Part shown: positions 42,549 to 50,730 of the stretch, piece by piece
How positions within the stretch are numbered: the stretch's first letter is position 1
Layout of the letters: each line of letters begins with the position of its first letter
NCBI RefSeq assembly: GCF_018224885.1
Contig: NZ_JAGTXB010000009.1
Location: 62,001 to 126,000, forward strand
Length of the DNA: 64,000 bases
Source of the DNA: Chitinophaga hostae
GTDB taxonomy: Bacteria > Bacteroidota > Bacteroidia > Chitinophagales > Chitinophagaceae
Direction: 5' to 3'
Program-made: the position numbers and the translations under genes
The notes under the pieces: model-generated
Told to the model about the DNA's origin: nothing
What the model saw: only the letters and a program-made list of their open reading frames with translations
Databases searched by the model: none

Positions 42549-43826
42549 ATGCAATCAAGAGATATTTTTTCCCTGGCTTATCGTTCTGTAACTGGCAATA
42601 AATTGCGCACAGGCCTTACTGTATCCATTATTGCATTGGGAATAACAGTACTGGTAGGTATTCTTACTGCTATCGACAGTATGAAGAACAATATCTACAG
42701 CAGCTTTGCCAGTATGGGAGCCAACAGCTTTTCTATCCGTAACCGGGGTATGCAGGTACGAATCGGGGATGACAATGATAAGGCTTCCAAGGGCAATAAA
42801 AATATCAAGAAAGTAAAGAAATCCAACAGTAATAAGATCATCCGCTACCAGGAAGCGATTGCTTTCCGGGACCGGTATCATTTCCCGGCTATCGTCAGTG
42901 TGTCGTTCCAGGCAACCGGGATTGCCACCATCTACAAGGATGAAAAGAAAACTAACCCGAATGTACAGGTAATAGGGGGAGATGAAAACTACCTGAAGAT
43001 TTCCAATTATGAAATTGCGCAGGGACGGGATTTTAACCAGCTGGATGTAGCGTCTGGCAGGAACGTAGCCATACTGGGTAATGATGTGGCGCAAAAGCTT
43101 TTTGGAAAGCAGTTAAAAAATGTGGTGAACAGCACTATCAGGGTAGGGGATATCAGGTACCGGGTAATTGGTGTGATGGCCACAAAAGGCAGCAGCAAAA
43201 TGATGAGTGCGGATAACGTGATCATCACCACGGTGAATAATACGCGCAGGGTTTTTAGCCGTCCTAATGCCAGCTACCAGATTGCAGTGAATGTAAAGGA
43301 CATCAAACAAATGGATGCAGCACAGGGAGAAGCGACGGGGCTTTTCCGTATTATCCGGGGACTGGCTATCAATGAAGAAGATAATTTTGAGTTGAGTAAA
43401 AGCGACAGCATTGCTGAAATGCTGTTTGCCAGTTTAGGTAAAGTGAATTTGTTTGCCATCGTTATTGCGTTTATTACGCTTTTTGGATCAGCCATCGGGC
43501 TGATGAATATTATGCTGGTATCGGTAGCAGAGCGTACCCGTGAAATAGGCGTTACCAAAGCATTGGGAGCTACCAGTCACGTAGTACGTACCCAGTTCCT
43601 GTACGAAGCCATTATCATTAGTGTAATGGGTGGCGTAATAGGTGTGATTATGGGAATGCTGCTGGGAAATATTGTATCGGTACTATTAAAATCTTCCTTT
43701 ATCATACCCTGGTTGTGGATCCTTATTGGCGTATCCCTTTGCGCTGCGGTGGGGTTGGTATCGGGTATTTATCCTGCTTATAAGGCTTCTAAACTTGATC
43801 CTATTATTGCGTTGAGATACGAATAA
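42549..43826 (+). CDS. MacB/FtsX-family ABC transporter permease
   Basis: A 425-residue membrane protein with one N-terminal span (residues ~19-43), a large periplasmic MacB-like domain with a Lys-rich loop (KASKGNKNIKKVKKSNSNK), and three C-terminal spans of the FtsX type (AERTREIGVTKALGATSHVVRTQFLYEAI is the hallmark). Such permeases work in lipoprotein or peptide export and in cell-envelope signalling with an ATPase partner. No ATPase gene is adjacent, so the partner is elsewhere. Substrate unknown. Confidence 0.88.
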   Translation: MQSRDIFSLAYRSVTGNKLRTGLTVSIIALGITVLVGILTAIDSMKNNIYSSFASMGANSFSIRNRGMQVRIGDDNDKASKGNKNIKKVKKSNSNKIIRYQEAIAFRDRYHFPAIVSVSFQATGIATIYKDEKKTNPNVQVIGGDENYLKISNYEIAQGRDFNQLDVASGRNVAILGNDVAQKLFGKQLKNVVNSTIRVGDIRYRVIGVMATKGSSKMMSADNVIITTVNNTRRVFSRPNASYQIAVNVKDIKQMDAAQGEATGLFRIIRGLAINEEDNFELSKSDSIAEMLFASLGKVNLFAIVIAFITLFGSAIGLMNIMLVSVAERTREIGVTKALGATSHVVRTQFLYEAIIISVMGGVIGVIMGMLLGNIVSVLLKSSFIIPWLWILIGVSLCAAVGLVSGIYPAYKASKLDPIIALRYE

Positions 43827-43875
43827 TATTTTATTATCTTGTTGTTTTCCATGTTCATGTAAAACAGTAAGCGAT

Positions 43876-45189
43876 ATGCCCTTATTAATCGTTATTGCAG
43901 CTATTATTTTGCTGGTCCTACTGGTCACCTGGCTGCGGTTAAACACCTTCCTTTCTTTCCTGATCGTGTCTTTACTAATGGGATTGGCGTTGCATATGAA
44001 TGTAACGGACATCACACAATCCATTCAAACGGGTATTGGCAAAACACTGGGTTCACTGATCGTAGTGATTGTTTTTGGCAGCATGTTAGGTAAGCTGGTG
44101 GCGGAAAGCGGGGCTGGGCAAAAAATAGCTGGCGGATTAATGAACCTTTTTGGTCCAAAGTATGTGCAGTGGTCGCTGATGCTCACCGGTTTTATTGTAG
44201 GCATTCCTCTCTTTTATAATATTGGGTTTGTGTTGATGGTACCGCTCATTTTTACGGTGGCCGCCCGAACAAAGCTGCCGGTGGTATACCTGGGTATTCC
44301 TATGCTGGCCTCTTTATCGGTTACACATGGTTATTTACCGCCGCATCCGTCGCCTACTGCATTAGTACAGCAGTTCCACGCCAATATGGGGATTACCTTG
44401 TTATTTGGAGTGATTGTAGCGATACCGGCCATTATATTGGCAGGGCCCGTATTCTCCCGTTTTCTGCGGCATTATACCAGTGCCCCGGGAAAAATGTTTG
44501 TAGCGGCGCCTATCCCGGAAAATGAACTGCCGGGCATGTTTACCAGTTTATTTTCCGCATTGCTCCCCGTATTTTTACTGGCAGTTACAGCGCTGGTAAA
44601 ATTATCCGTAAAAACAGATGATCCGCTTTACCAGGTGGCTAACTGGCTGGGAGAACCCTTGATAGTGATGCTGCTGGCGGTATTAAACAGTATGTACCTG
44701 TTGGGACTGAGAAGGGGAATGCCGGCAAAAAAAGTGATGGGTATCATGGACGACGCCGTGCGCGATGTGGCGGTGATTATACTGGTGATAGGTGGTTCCG
44801 GTGCGCTTACGCAGTTATTGCATGATAGTAAAGTGAGCAGTTATATCGCGGAAACATTGCAGGGTATGCACCTGCACCCGTTGTTGCTGGCCTGGGGTAT
44901 TGCCGCTATCATACGGGTTTGTATAGGATCTGCTACTGTAGCCGGGCTAACAACCGCGGGTATTGTAGCGCCCATGATAGCAGCTTCCGGTGTAAATCCC
45001 AACCTGATGGTACTGGCTACCGGCGCGGGCAGCCTGATGTTTTCGCATGTTAATGACGGTGGTTTCTGGATGTTCAAGGAATACTTTAACTTGTCAGTAA
45101 AGGACACTATAAAAACATGGTCGGTGATGGAAACAATTGTTTCGGTAACGGGACTGATCGGCTGTTTGCTGTTAAGTATGGTGGTCTAG
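43876..45189 (+). CDS. GntP-family transporter (gluconate or D-serine type)
   Basis: A 437-residue transporter with about 12 membrane spans. LVTWLRLNTFLSFLIVSLLMG, GKLVAESGAGQKIAGG, SVTHGYLPPHPSPTA and VNDGGFWMFKEYFNLSVKDTIKTWSVMET are GntP-family features. The family covers gluconate and D-serine (DsdX) carriers. The downstream gene is a D-serine dehydratase/D-threonine aldolase-like enzyme, so a D-amino-acid substrate is at least as likely as gluconate. This is inference from neighbours. A heptamer repeat tract starts at the stop codon. Confidence 0.88.
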   Translation: MPLLIVIAAIILLVLLVTWLRLNTFLSFLIVSLLMGLALHMNVTDITQSIQTGIGKTLGSLIVVIVFGSMLGKLVAESGAGQKIAGGLMNLFGPKYVQWSLMLTGFIVGIPLFYNIGFVLMVPLIFTVAARTKLPVVYLGIPMLASLSVTHGYLPPHPSPTALVQQFHANMGITLLFGVIVAIPAIILAGPVFSRFLRHYTSAPGKMFVAAPIPENELPGMFTSLFSALLPVFLLAVTALVKLSVKTDDPLYQVANWLGEPLIVMLLAVLNSMYLLGLRRGMPAKKVMGIMDDAVRDVAVIILVIGGSGALTQLLHDSKVSSYIAETLQGMHLHPLLLAWGIAAIIRVCIGSATVAGLTTAGIVAPMIAASGVNPNLMVLATGAGSLMFSHVNDGGFWMFKEYFNLSVKDTIKTWSVMETIVSVTGLIGCLLLSMVV

Positions 45190-45222
45190 CTTTTAGGCAT
45201 TAGCTTTTAGCTGTTAGTGAAT
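45188..45222. repeat. Heptamer repeat tract at the stop codon of the GntP gene
   Basis: Five 7-base units in register (AGCTTTT, AGGCATT, AGCTTTT, AGCTGTT, AGTGAAT) start inside the TAG stop codon. They are the same units as after rel (13023-13050). Confidence 0.7.
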
Positions 45223-45271
45223 GCAGCGGAGAAGGATAGGTGCAACAAAATAATATGCTAAATTTCTTTTC

Positions 45272-46375
45272 ATGGAATGGTATCAGCTTACCAATGCCGC
45301 GCAGATTGATTCTCCGGCGGTAATAGTTTATAAAGACAGGATAGCGGAAAATATTTCGTTGTTGAAAACAATGATCGACGATGTGCAACGGTTACGACCC
45401 CACGTAAAAACAAATAAGATCGCGGAGGTAGTACAGTTGATGCTTGCAGAGGGCATACAGAAGTTTAAGTGTGCCACCATTGCGGAGGCGGAAATGCTCG
45501 GTATGGTAAATGCCCCTGATGTACTGATGGCTTATCAGCCGGTAGGCCCTAAAATTGTGCGGTTACTGGAGCTTGTACAGAAATATCCGCAAACAGTTTA
45601 CTCCTGCACAGTGGACAGCCGTGATGCAGCATTGGCTATCAGTGATACATTTTCCTCGCAGGGACGTCGTTTACCGGTGTACCTGGATCTGAATGTAGGA
45701 ATGAACCGCACGGGGATAAGGCCAGGCAAAGCTGCGCTGGAATTGTATCAATACCTGCATACATTACCGGGAATTGAACCGGCAGGGCTTCATGTCTACG
45801 ATGGTCATATCCATGATACGGATATGGCTGTACGAAAAGAAAAATGTGATGCCGCCTATGCGCCGGTAGCGGCGCTGGCCGCGCAGATAGCAGATAGCGG
45901 GTTGCCACAAACCGTAATTGTTGCCGGCGGAAGTCCTACTTTCCCCATTCATGCAGGGAGGGACGCCATTCAATGCAGTCCGGGTACCTTTATTTTCTGG
46001 GATTGGGGATACGGAAAGAATTTACCGGAGCAGCCATTTAAATGGGCTGCGCTGGTACTTAGCAGGGTTATTTCCGTGATTGATAATACACATATCTGCC
46101 TGGATCTGGGACATAAATCGGTGGCCGCCGAAAATCCGCAGCCAAGGGTACATTTTCTGAATGCGCCTGCAGCCTCGCCTGTATCACAAAGTGAGGAGCA
46201 CCTGGTGCTCCAAGTGGCAGATGCCACGCAATATCCTGTTGGTACCGTGTTTTACGGTGTGCCATTACATATTTGTCCTACAGTAGCGTTATATGAAAAA
46301 GCTTATGTCGCGGAAAAAAATGCGGTAGTGGCTAATTGGCGGATCGTGGCCCGCGACAGGCAAATTATTGTATAA
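45272..46375 (+). CDS. D-serine dehydratase / D-threonine aldolase-like PLP enzyme
   Basis: A 367-residue fold-type III PLP enzyme (alanine-racemase-like barrel). The PLP lysine is K46 in RPHVKTNK. The C-terminal domain has the metal-ligand pattern H333-x-C335 in PLHICPTV, as in zinc-dependent D-serine dehydratases, and DLGHKSVAAENP upstream. It should cleave or dehydrate D-3-hydroxy amino acids such as D-serine or D-threonine. It follows a GntP-type transporter gene, suggesting an uptake-and-use pair. A hairpin repeat begins at its stop codon. Confidence 0.87.
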   Translation: MEWYQLTNAAQIDSPAVIVYKDRIAENISLLKTMIDDVQRLRPHVKTNKIAEVVQLMLAEGIQKFKCATIAEAEMLGMVNAPDVLMAYQPVGPKIVRLLELVQKYPQTVYSCTVDSRDAALAISDTFSSQGRRLPVYLDLNVGMNRTGIRPGKAALELYQYLHTLPGIEPAGLHVYDGHIHDTDMAVRKEKCDAAYAPVAALAAQIADSGLPQTVIVAGGSPTFPIHAGRDAIQCSPGTFIFWDWGYGKNLPEQPFKWAALVLSRVISVIDNTHICLDLGHKSVAAENPQPRVHFLNAPAASPVSQSEEHLVLQVADATQYPVGTVFYGVPLHICPTVALYEKAYVAEKNAVVANWRIVARDRQIIV

Positions 46376-46495
46376 GCAGAAAGCGTAAGGCATAAAGCCA
46401 AAAGCTATTGAAGCGAGTGAACAGGACGGACACGAAAATTCCGCATTAATCGTTCGCTTCAATAGCTTTTGGCTTTATGCCTTACACTTTCCGCT
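46375..46495. repeat. Long hairpin repeat between convergent genes
   Basis: Inverted arms 46375-46416 and 46454-46495 match with two differences over 42 bases. They span exactly from the stop codon of the D-amino-acid enzyme to the stop codon of the minus-strand gene. The core AAAAGCTATTGAAGCGA is shared with the nuoN repeat. It could serve both genes as a terminator. Confidence 0.85.
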
Positions 46496-46902
46496 TAGTA
46501 AAACAGTTGCGATAAAACGTTGGTTTCGTCGTAAGACGCCGGCTTCAGGGCCTGGAAAGACGTGTATTGTGTAAGGGTGAGCAATGGCTTTAATTTTGCA
46601 TGCAGACCGTTTTGCATACTGTTCATTTTTGTCGTATAGGCTTTAACGTTACTTTGCTGCAGTGGCTGAATCGCTACTTTCTGTCTTAAATAGTTGGTAA
46701 CGATGTTGAGTAACTTTGGCTTTTGCACATCTGTGAGTGACAATGATTTATCCAGCTTACTTACTATGGAACTGGCGGTGCCTTCTATATTCATAGTAGG
46801 GGCCTGTAACAGTGTATTTACGGGTGTGTTTGCAGCAAATGCAAATGCCGTATAGGAACAGGTAAATACAAGCAACAGTCCTGAGGTGATCAGCTTTTTC
46901 AT
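46495..46902 (-). CDS. Small secreted helical protein, LTxxQ-like
   Basis: A 135-residue protein with signal peptide MKKLITSGLLLVFTCSYTAFAFA and a mostly helical mature part. LSLTDVQKPKLLNIVTNYL and LLTLTQYTSFQALKP resemble the LTxxQ motifs of CpxP/Spy-type periplasmic chaperones, though spacing is not the classical one. Function unknown; a role in envelope stress is possible. Its 3' end abuts the shared hairpin repeat. Confidence 0.7.
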   Translation of the reverse strand: MKKLITSGLLLVFTCSYTAFAFAANTPVNTLLQAPTMNIEGTASSIVSKLDKSLSLTDVQKPKLLNIVTNYLRQKVAIQPLQQSNVKAYTTKMNSMQNGLHAKLKPLLTLTQYTSFQALKPASYDETNVLSQLFY

Positions 46903-46951
46903 GTATAGCGTGGATTGATGATGATGCCTGTTTAAAGATACTAAATAGTGT

Positions 46952-47689
46952 TTATTGCATCACCATTTTTATATACCGTATCTGCGTATTTCCATCGTCG
47001 TTGATGGTAATGTATTCAGAGAGGATTGTTTTATTATTTATCCACTGCACCATGCCGGGGCCCCAGTCGTCGAGGTTCGCTTCTCCCACTGCTTTTATTT
47101 CGTTATTATTTACCGAAAACAGTTGAAATCCATTGGGATCAAAGGCGGCTACGAGGTCCATGGAAGCGGTCAGGATATACTTCTTGTCGGGCGATAAATA
47201 AGGGGCGGACCAGGTCATCATCGAATCTCCGTTGAGGGCATTTACCAGCTCAAAGCCGCTGCCTTCATAATAAGTAACGAAGAAACCTTTTCTGTTAATA
47301 GCCGGGTAGTTGGCAGCGTAGGTATACCCGATATAATCTTCTCCTTCACTGCTGTTGTTAGCCATCACTCTTTGTTTGCCATTTTGCAGTTGTATAGTTA
47401 GTTTGTTACTGCTGCGTTTTACCAGTGTATCTTTTGCCAGTACATCCGCTTCGCTGGAATCAACCGGAGGCAGCGGGTACTTGTCGAAATCTGCTTTCTC
47501 AATAAAATAGACAAGAAATGTTTTATTACCCAATTGAACGGTATCATCCGGGATGCTGTTAATGGCAGGAGGGGTGGAATCGTTACTGGAATTAGCCGTA
47601 TTGCCTGTCTGTTTATTTTTGCAGCCCAGCGCCAGTATTGTGGCGGCACAGAGCAGGGACCATAACTTATTCATCATCTTTTGTCGCAT
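46952..47689 (-). CDS. Lipoprotein of unknown function
   Basis: A 245-residue protein with a lipobox (ILALGC, then KNKQTGN) and a low-complexity Ser/Asn/Thr/Pro linker. The mature part is rich in beta strands and Tyr, Asn and Gly (EGEDYIGYTYAANYPAINRKGFFVTYYEGSGFELV, split here for length: the region around residues 115-150). The start may be the first ATG at 47689 or MMNK 12 bases later; a TAnnTTTG element at 47699-47706 favours the later one. No family recognised. Probably outer-membrane anchored. Confidence 0.72.
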   Translation of the reverse strand: MRQKMMNKLWSLLCAATILALGCKNKQTGNTANSSNDSTPPAINSIPDDTVQLGNKTFLVYFIEKADFDKYPLPPVDSSEADVLAKDTLVKRSSNKLTIQLQNGKQRVMANNSSEGEDYIGYTYAANYPAINRKGFFVTYYEGSGFELVNALNGDSMMTWSAPYLSPDKKYILTASMDLVAAFDPNGFQLFSVNNNEIKAVGEANLDDWGPGMVQWINNKTILSEYITINDDGNTQIRYIKMVMQ

Positions 47690-47730
47690 TTAAGTGTACA
47701 AATGTAAGTATTTAGAACCATGGGAGATGG

Positions 47731-48354
47731 TCAGGGATATAGTCTTTCTCCATCTGCTTTTTTTAAAGTAAAGAAGAAAATATATCCCATCACGGTGCCA
47801 CTTAAAAAGCCTGCCAGGTGCGCGGCATTATCTACTCCCTGTGAGATAGCTGCCGCTATTACGTTTAATGATATAAATAAACCGATATAAGCGAGGAAAG
47901 CTTTACGCATTTCCCAGGAGAAGAGGGAGGTAGTAAGCAACGCCAGGAACACACCGTAAATCCCAAAAATGGCTCCCGAAGCTCCCACTCCTATAGCGCC
48001 TTTATGATACCAGATACTCACATAGTCGGATAAGAGACCTGTAAAAAGATAGGCCACACTATATCTTATGCTGCGCAATACCGGTTCCAGGAAAAAGCCT
48101 CCGATGAATAATCCCAGCATGTTAGTGAGCAGGTGCCATAATCCGGCATGCAAAAACATACTGCTTACAAGCCGCCAGTATTGCTGCTGCGATACGGTCA
48201 ATGGCCAGTAATTACCACCGGTGTGCAGCAGCAGTGTTCCATCTCCCCACCAGATGTCCATTCCCTTTAATATAGTAAACAGGAATACTACCGTATTTAT
48301 TGCAATCAGCACCAGCGTAACCGGCATTATTTTGAGTCGGTCCGTGATTTTCAT
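47731..48354 (-). CDS. Rhomboid-family intramembrane serine protease
   Basis: A 207-residue membrane protein with six spans. The active-site serine is S126 in GVGASGAIFG and the histidine is H179 in NAAHLAGF; HLLTNMLGLFIGG carries the conserved HxxxN region. Rhomboids cut single-span membrane proteins within the bilayer. No substrate is indicated by neighbours. It lies between two lipoprotein genes on the same strand. Confidence 0.92.
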   Translation of the reverse strand: MKITDRLKIMPVTLVLIAINTVVFLFTILKGMDIWWGDGTLLLHTGGNYWPLTVSQQQYWRLVSSMFLHAGLWHLLTNMLGLFIGGFFLEPVLRSIRYSVAYLFTGLLSDYVSIWYHKGAIGVGASGAIFGIYGVFLALLTTSLFSWEMRKAFLAYIGLFISLNVIAAAISQGVDNAAHLAGFLSGTVMGYIFFFTLKKADGERLYP

Positions 48355-48391
48355 CCCCTAAAAGTTAATGAAAAATCATCAATAACACACT

Positions 48392-49273
48392 TTACTCGTA
48401 ACGATATTCCAGTATGAATTGCGTGTCGGTGCCCAGTTTGGTAAATCCTTCACTGCGCAGATGCACCCAGGCGCCTTTGGGATAGCCGTTACCATTATAC
48501 GAATAGGTATATTGAACAGTGGTAGAACGTTCATATTCCTGGAAATGTTGCTGGTAAATGGATTTTTCCTTTTCTGAGATCTTCACCAGGGAGGGATTAT
48601 TGCTGCTGAGATGCAGAAAGGCATTTGACAGGTCGCCGGTTGGTGTAAGATAGATCACCGGCGCTACCGCATGACTAATGACCAGTTGATTTAAAAGCGG
48701 ATGAAGCGGGTTCACGGAATCATCCCATTCATAGTGCGCTGTACGTAGGGTGATAAGCGTATCTTTCGTTTTTCCCGCGAAGGTATCAATGCAAATATCT
48801 TTTCTTTCAGGATTACCCTCTTTGTAATTCCAGCTGATAGCCTGGGTGGAGTCTGAATATTTCATCGCTTCCGGCAGTCCCTTTTTCCATCGGATGGTGG
48901 CTGTGCGTAAGGGGTGCTCCTGCGCATCAAAATATTGTATCCCCGTTACATTGCCGTCAGTATCCCAGGAAGTTACTTTGGCGCGTTCCTTTACCTTATT
49001 GAAGGAGGTATCGCGGTCAGACAATACCATGCCGGTAATGCGATGGGAGCTGTCATAAAAAAATGTGCTGACATTGGTATCGTTAAACTGTTCATGATGC
49101 ACCAGTTCCCGGAGGTTGCCGGCATCATCGTAATGAAAAGTATACTGCGGGATGTTTTCTCCACGGATACCGATAGTGGTTAAACGGGGCAGGTTTGCCT
49201 TGTATTTATTGGTACTGCAGGCCGAAACGGTGATAACGATAAATAAACAATAGATTACATTTCTCATACCCAT
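48392..49273 (-). CDS. Lipoprotein with YD-repeat-like segments
   Basis: A 293-residue protein with a lipobox (ITVSAC followed by STNKYK). The mature part has repeated strand-turn-strand units such as YDDAGNLREL and YDSSHRITGMVLS, which resemble RHS/YD repeats found in other Bacteroidota lipoproteins. No catalytic motif is seen. It may start at ATG 49273 or at a second ATG two codons later. It is 37 bases upstream of the rhomboid gene on the minus strand. Function unknown. Confidence 0.75.
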   Translation of the reverse strand: MGMRNVIYCLFIVITVSACSTNKYKANLPRLTTIGIRGENIPQYTFHYDDAGNLRELVHHEQFNDTNVSTFFYDSSHRITGMVLSDRDTSFNKVKERAKVTSWDTDGNVTGIQYFDAQEHPLRTATIRWKKGLPEAMKYSDSTQAISWNYKEGNPERKDICIDTFAGKTKDTLITLRTAHYEWDDSVNPLHPLLNQLVISHAVAPVIYLTPTGDLSNAFLHLSSNNPSLVKISEKEKSIYQQHFQEYERSTTVQYTYSYNGNGYPKGAWVHLRSEGFTKLGTDTQFILEYRYE

Positions 49274-49390
49274 GGCGAATAGGGTATGAAAATACTAATA
49301 AGATCTGAGTTTTCAGGTGGTGATTTATTATGGGAAGAGGGCTGCGAGCTGCCATTTGTTCATGAAAACCAGGCAGGATGATCCCGGCAT

Positions 49391-49419
49391 AAAAAAATCC
49401 CGGGCTGAATAAGCCCGGG
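49391..49419 (-). terminator. Terminator of the rpsF-rpsR-rplI operon
   Basis: On the minus strand an 8-bp GC-rich stem (49399-49406 pairing with 49412-49419) with a five-base loop is followed by T7 (A7 at 49391-49397 on the plus strand). Confidence 0.88.
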
Positions 49420-49447
49420 AAGTTTCTTTTTCCAACAAGTTGGAATA

Positions 49448-49894
49448 TTACTCAGCCACTACTTCAAATTCCAGTTCGGTTTCATTGCCTTTACCGAAAT
49501 CGAGGCGTGCTTTGTATGTACCCAGTTCTTTAACATCATCCAGGATGTGGATGCGGCGACGGTCAATTTCATAACCTTTCTGTTCTTTAATTGCACGGGC
49601 AATCTGAACACCAGTTACGCTACCGAATATTTTACCGGAAGTACCGGTTTTAGCGCCAATTTTAACAGGAGAAGCTTTCAGAACTTCCACTACTTTCGCA
49701 ATTTCAGCCAGCAGTTTCTCTTCTTTCACTTTCTGCACCTTCAGGCGTTCCTGCAGTTGCTTCATGTTAGAAGGGCTTGCTTCCACCGCAAATTTCTGAG
49801 GAATCAGGAAGTTCCTGGCGTAACCATTTTTTACGCTAACCAGTTCATTCTTCTGACCCAGGTTATCTACGTCTTGTATTAAGATAATTTGCAT
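49448..49894 (-). CDS. rplI: 50S ribosomal protein L9
   Basis: A 148-residue large-subunit protein with the typical start MQIILIQDVDNLGQKNELV and NGYARNFLIPQKFAV in the N-terminal rRNA-binding domain, a long connecting helix, and a C-terminal domain with SVTGVQIARAIKEQKG. It is the third gene of a conserved rpsF-rpsR-rplI operon, six bases after rpsR. Confidence 0.97.
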   Translation of the reverse strand: MQIILIQDVDNLGQKNELVSVKNGYARNFLIPQKFAVEASPSNMKQLQERLKVQKVKEEKLLAEIAKVVEVLKASPVKIGAKTGTSGKIFGSVTGVQIARAIKEQKGYEIDRRRIHILDDVKELGTYKARLDFGKGNETELEFEVVAE

Positions 49895-49900
49895 AACTTC

Positions 49901-50173
49901 TTACTTTAAAAGGTCAGTAACATAAGGCAATAAAGCCATTTGACGAGCTTTCTTAATAGCCTGGGCTACTTTACGCTGAAATTTCAGGGAGTTACCCGTA
50001 ATACGACGTGGCAACATTTTGCCTTGATCGTTCAAAAATTTCTTCAAAAACTCCGCGTCTTTGTAATCTACGTACCTGATGCCCAACTTCTTGAAACGGC
50101 AGTATTTCTTCTGACGTTTCTCGGTTTTTACGGCCGTTAAGTACTTGATTTCTTGTTTCGGTTTAACTGCCAT
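49901..50173 (-). CDS. rpsR: 30S ribosomal protein S18
   Basis: A 90-residue small-subunit protein; IRYVDYKDAEFLKKFL, LPRRITGNS and QRKVAQAIKKARQMALLPY are diagnostic. The start MAVKPKQE at 50173 is chosen; an in-frame upstream start would overlap rpsF. It is four bases after rpsF. In E. coli priB lies between these genes; none is seen here, nor ssb. Confidence 0.96.
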   Translation of the reverse strand: MAVKPKQEIKYLTAVKTEKRQKKYCRFKKLGIRYVDYKDAEFLKKFLNDQGKMLPRRITGNSLKFQRKVAQAIKKARQMALLPYVTDLLK

Positions 50174-50177
50174 AATT

Positions 50178-50528
50178 TTAAGCTTCAGTGGTTTTAGATT
50201 CAGCATTTACGCCATGTCTTTTGCGACCGTTGTAAGCAACAGCGTGCTTGTCCAGTGCAGTAATCATGTGACGTAATACATTTTCATCGCGATTCAGCTG
50301 GATTTTCAGCTTCTCATTGAGGTCGGATGGCGCATTGTACTCCAGAACAACATACATTCCTGTAGTTTTTTTCCGGATAGGATACGCCAGTGATCTTAAT
50401 CCCCAGGGATTTTCGTGCGTGATTTCGCCGCCGTTGTCTTTAATGACATCAGCGAACTTCTTTTGGGCGGCTTTGTAGTCGTCCTCAGAAAGCACAGGGG
50501 TAAAGATCACCATCAATTCGTAGTTCAT
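50178..50528 (-). CDS. rpsF: 30S ribosomal protein S6
   Basis: A 116-residue protein that pairs with S18 on the small subunit. MNYELMVIFTPVLSEDD, NPWGLRSLAYPIRKKTTGMYVV and NRDENVLRHMITALDKH are family features. First gene of the operon, with a Bacteroidota-type promoter 42 bases upstream. Confidence 0.97.
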   Translation of the reverse strand: MNYELMVIFTPVLSEDDYKAAQKKFADVIKDNGGEITHENPWGLRSLAYPIRKKTTGMYVVLEYNAPSDLNEKLKIQLNRDENVLRHMITALDKHAVAYNGRKRHGVNAESKTTEA

Positions 50529-50569
50529 AATTCCCTGTTTTAAATGGTTTAATTAAAAAATTAGGACCG

Positions 50570-50600
50570 CAAAGATACTGAACTATTCGTTATTTCCACA
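50570..50600 (-). promoter_or_regulatory. Promoter of rpsF-rpsR-rplI
   Basis: On the minus strand TGTG, 19 bases, then TATCTTTG (50577 to 50570). The -7 element fits TAnnTTTG and the -33 element differs by one base from TTTG. It implies a leader of roughly 35 bases. Confidence 0.6.
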
Positions 50601-50672
50601 CGATTAGTCCCCTATTCCCCAAATATCTTACCGCGTATGTATATTTTGCTGAAAATCAGTGATCTAAGACAT

Positions 50673-50701
50673 AAAAAAACCGCCCCGGTGGTCCGGAGCG
50701 G
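50673..50701 (-). terminator. Terminator of the large secreted nuclease-like gene
   Basis: A 9-bp stem (50680-50688 with 50693-50701, one G-U pair) and TGGT/ACCA loop are followed on the minus strand by seven T (A7 at 50673-50679). Confidence 0.85.
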
Positions 50702-50730
50702 CGTCTTATTGCATGGTTTTTTCAAAAAGA

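Noticed and set aside
42361..46495. Insertion-sequence ends (inverted repeats flanking a 4-kb segment)
   Set aside because: Each hairpin is complete in itself, no transposase lies between, and the genes inside are ordinary transporter and enzyme genes.
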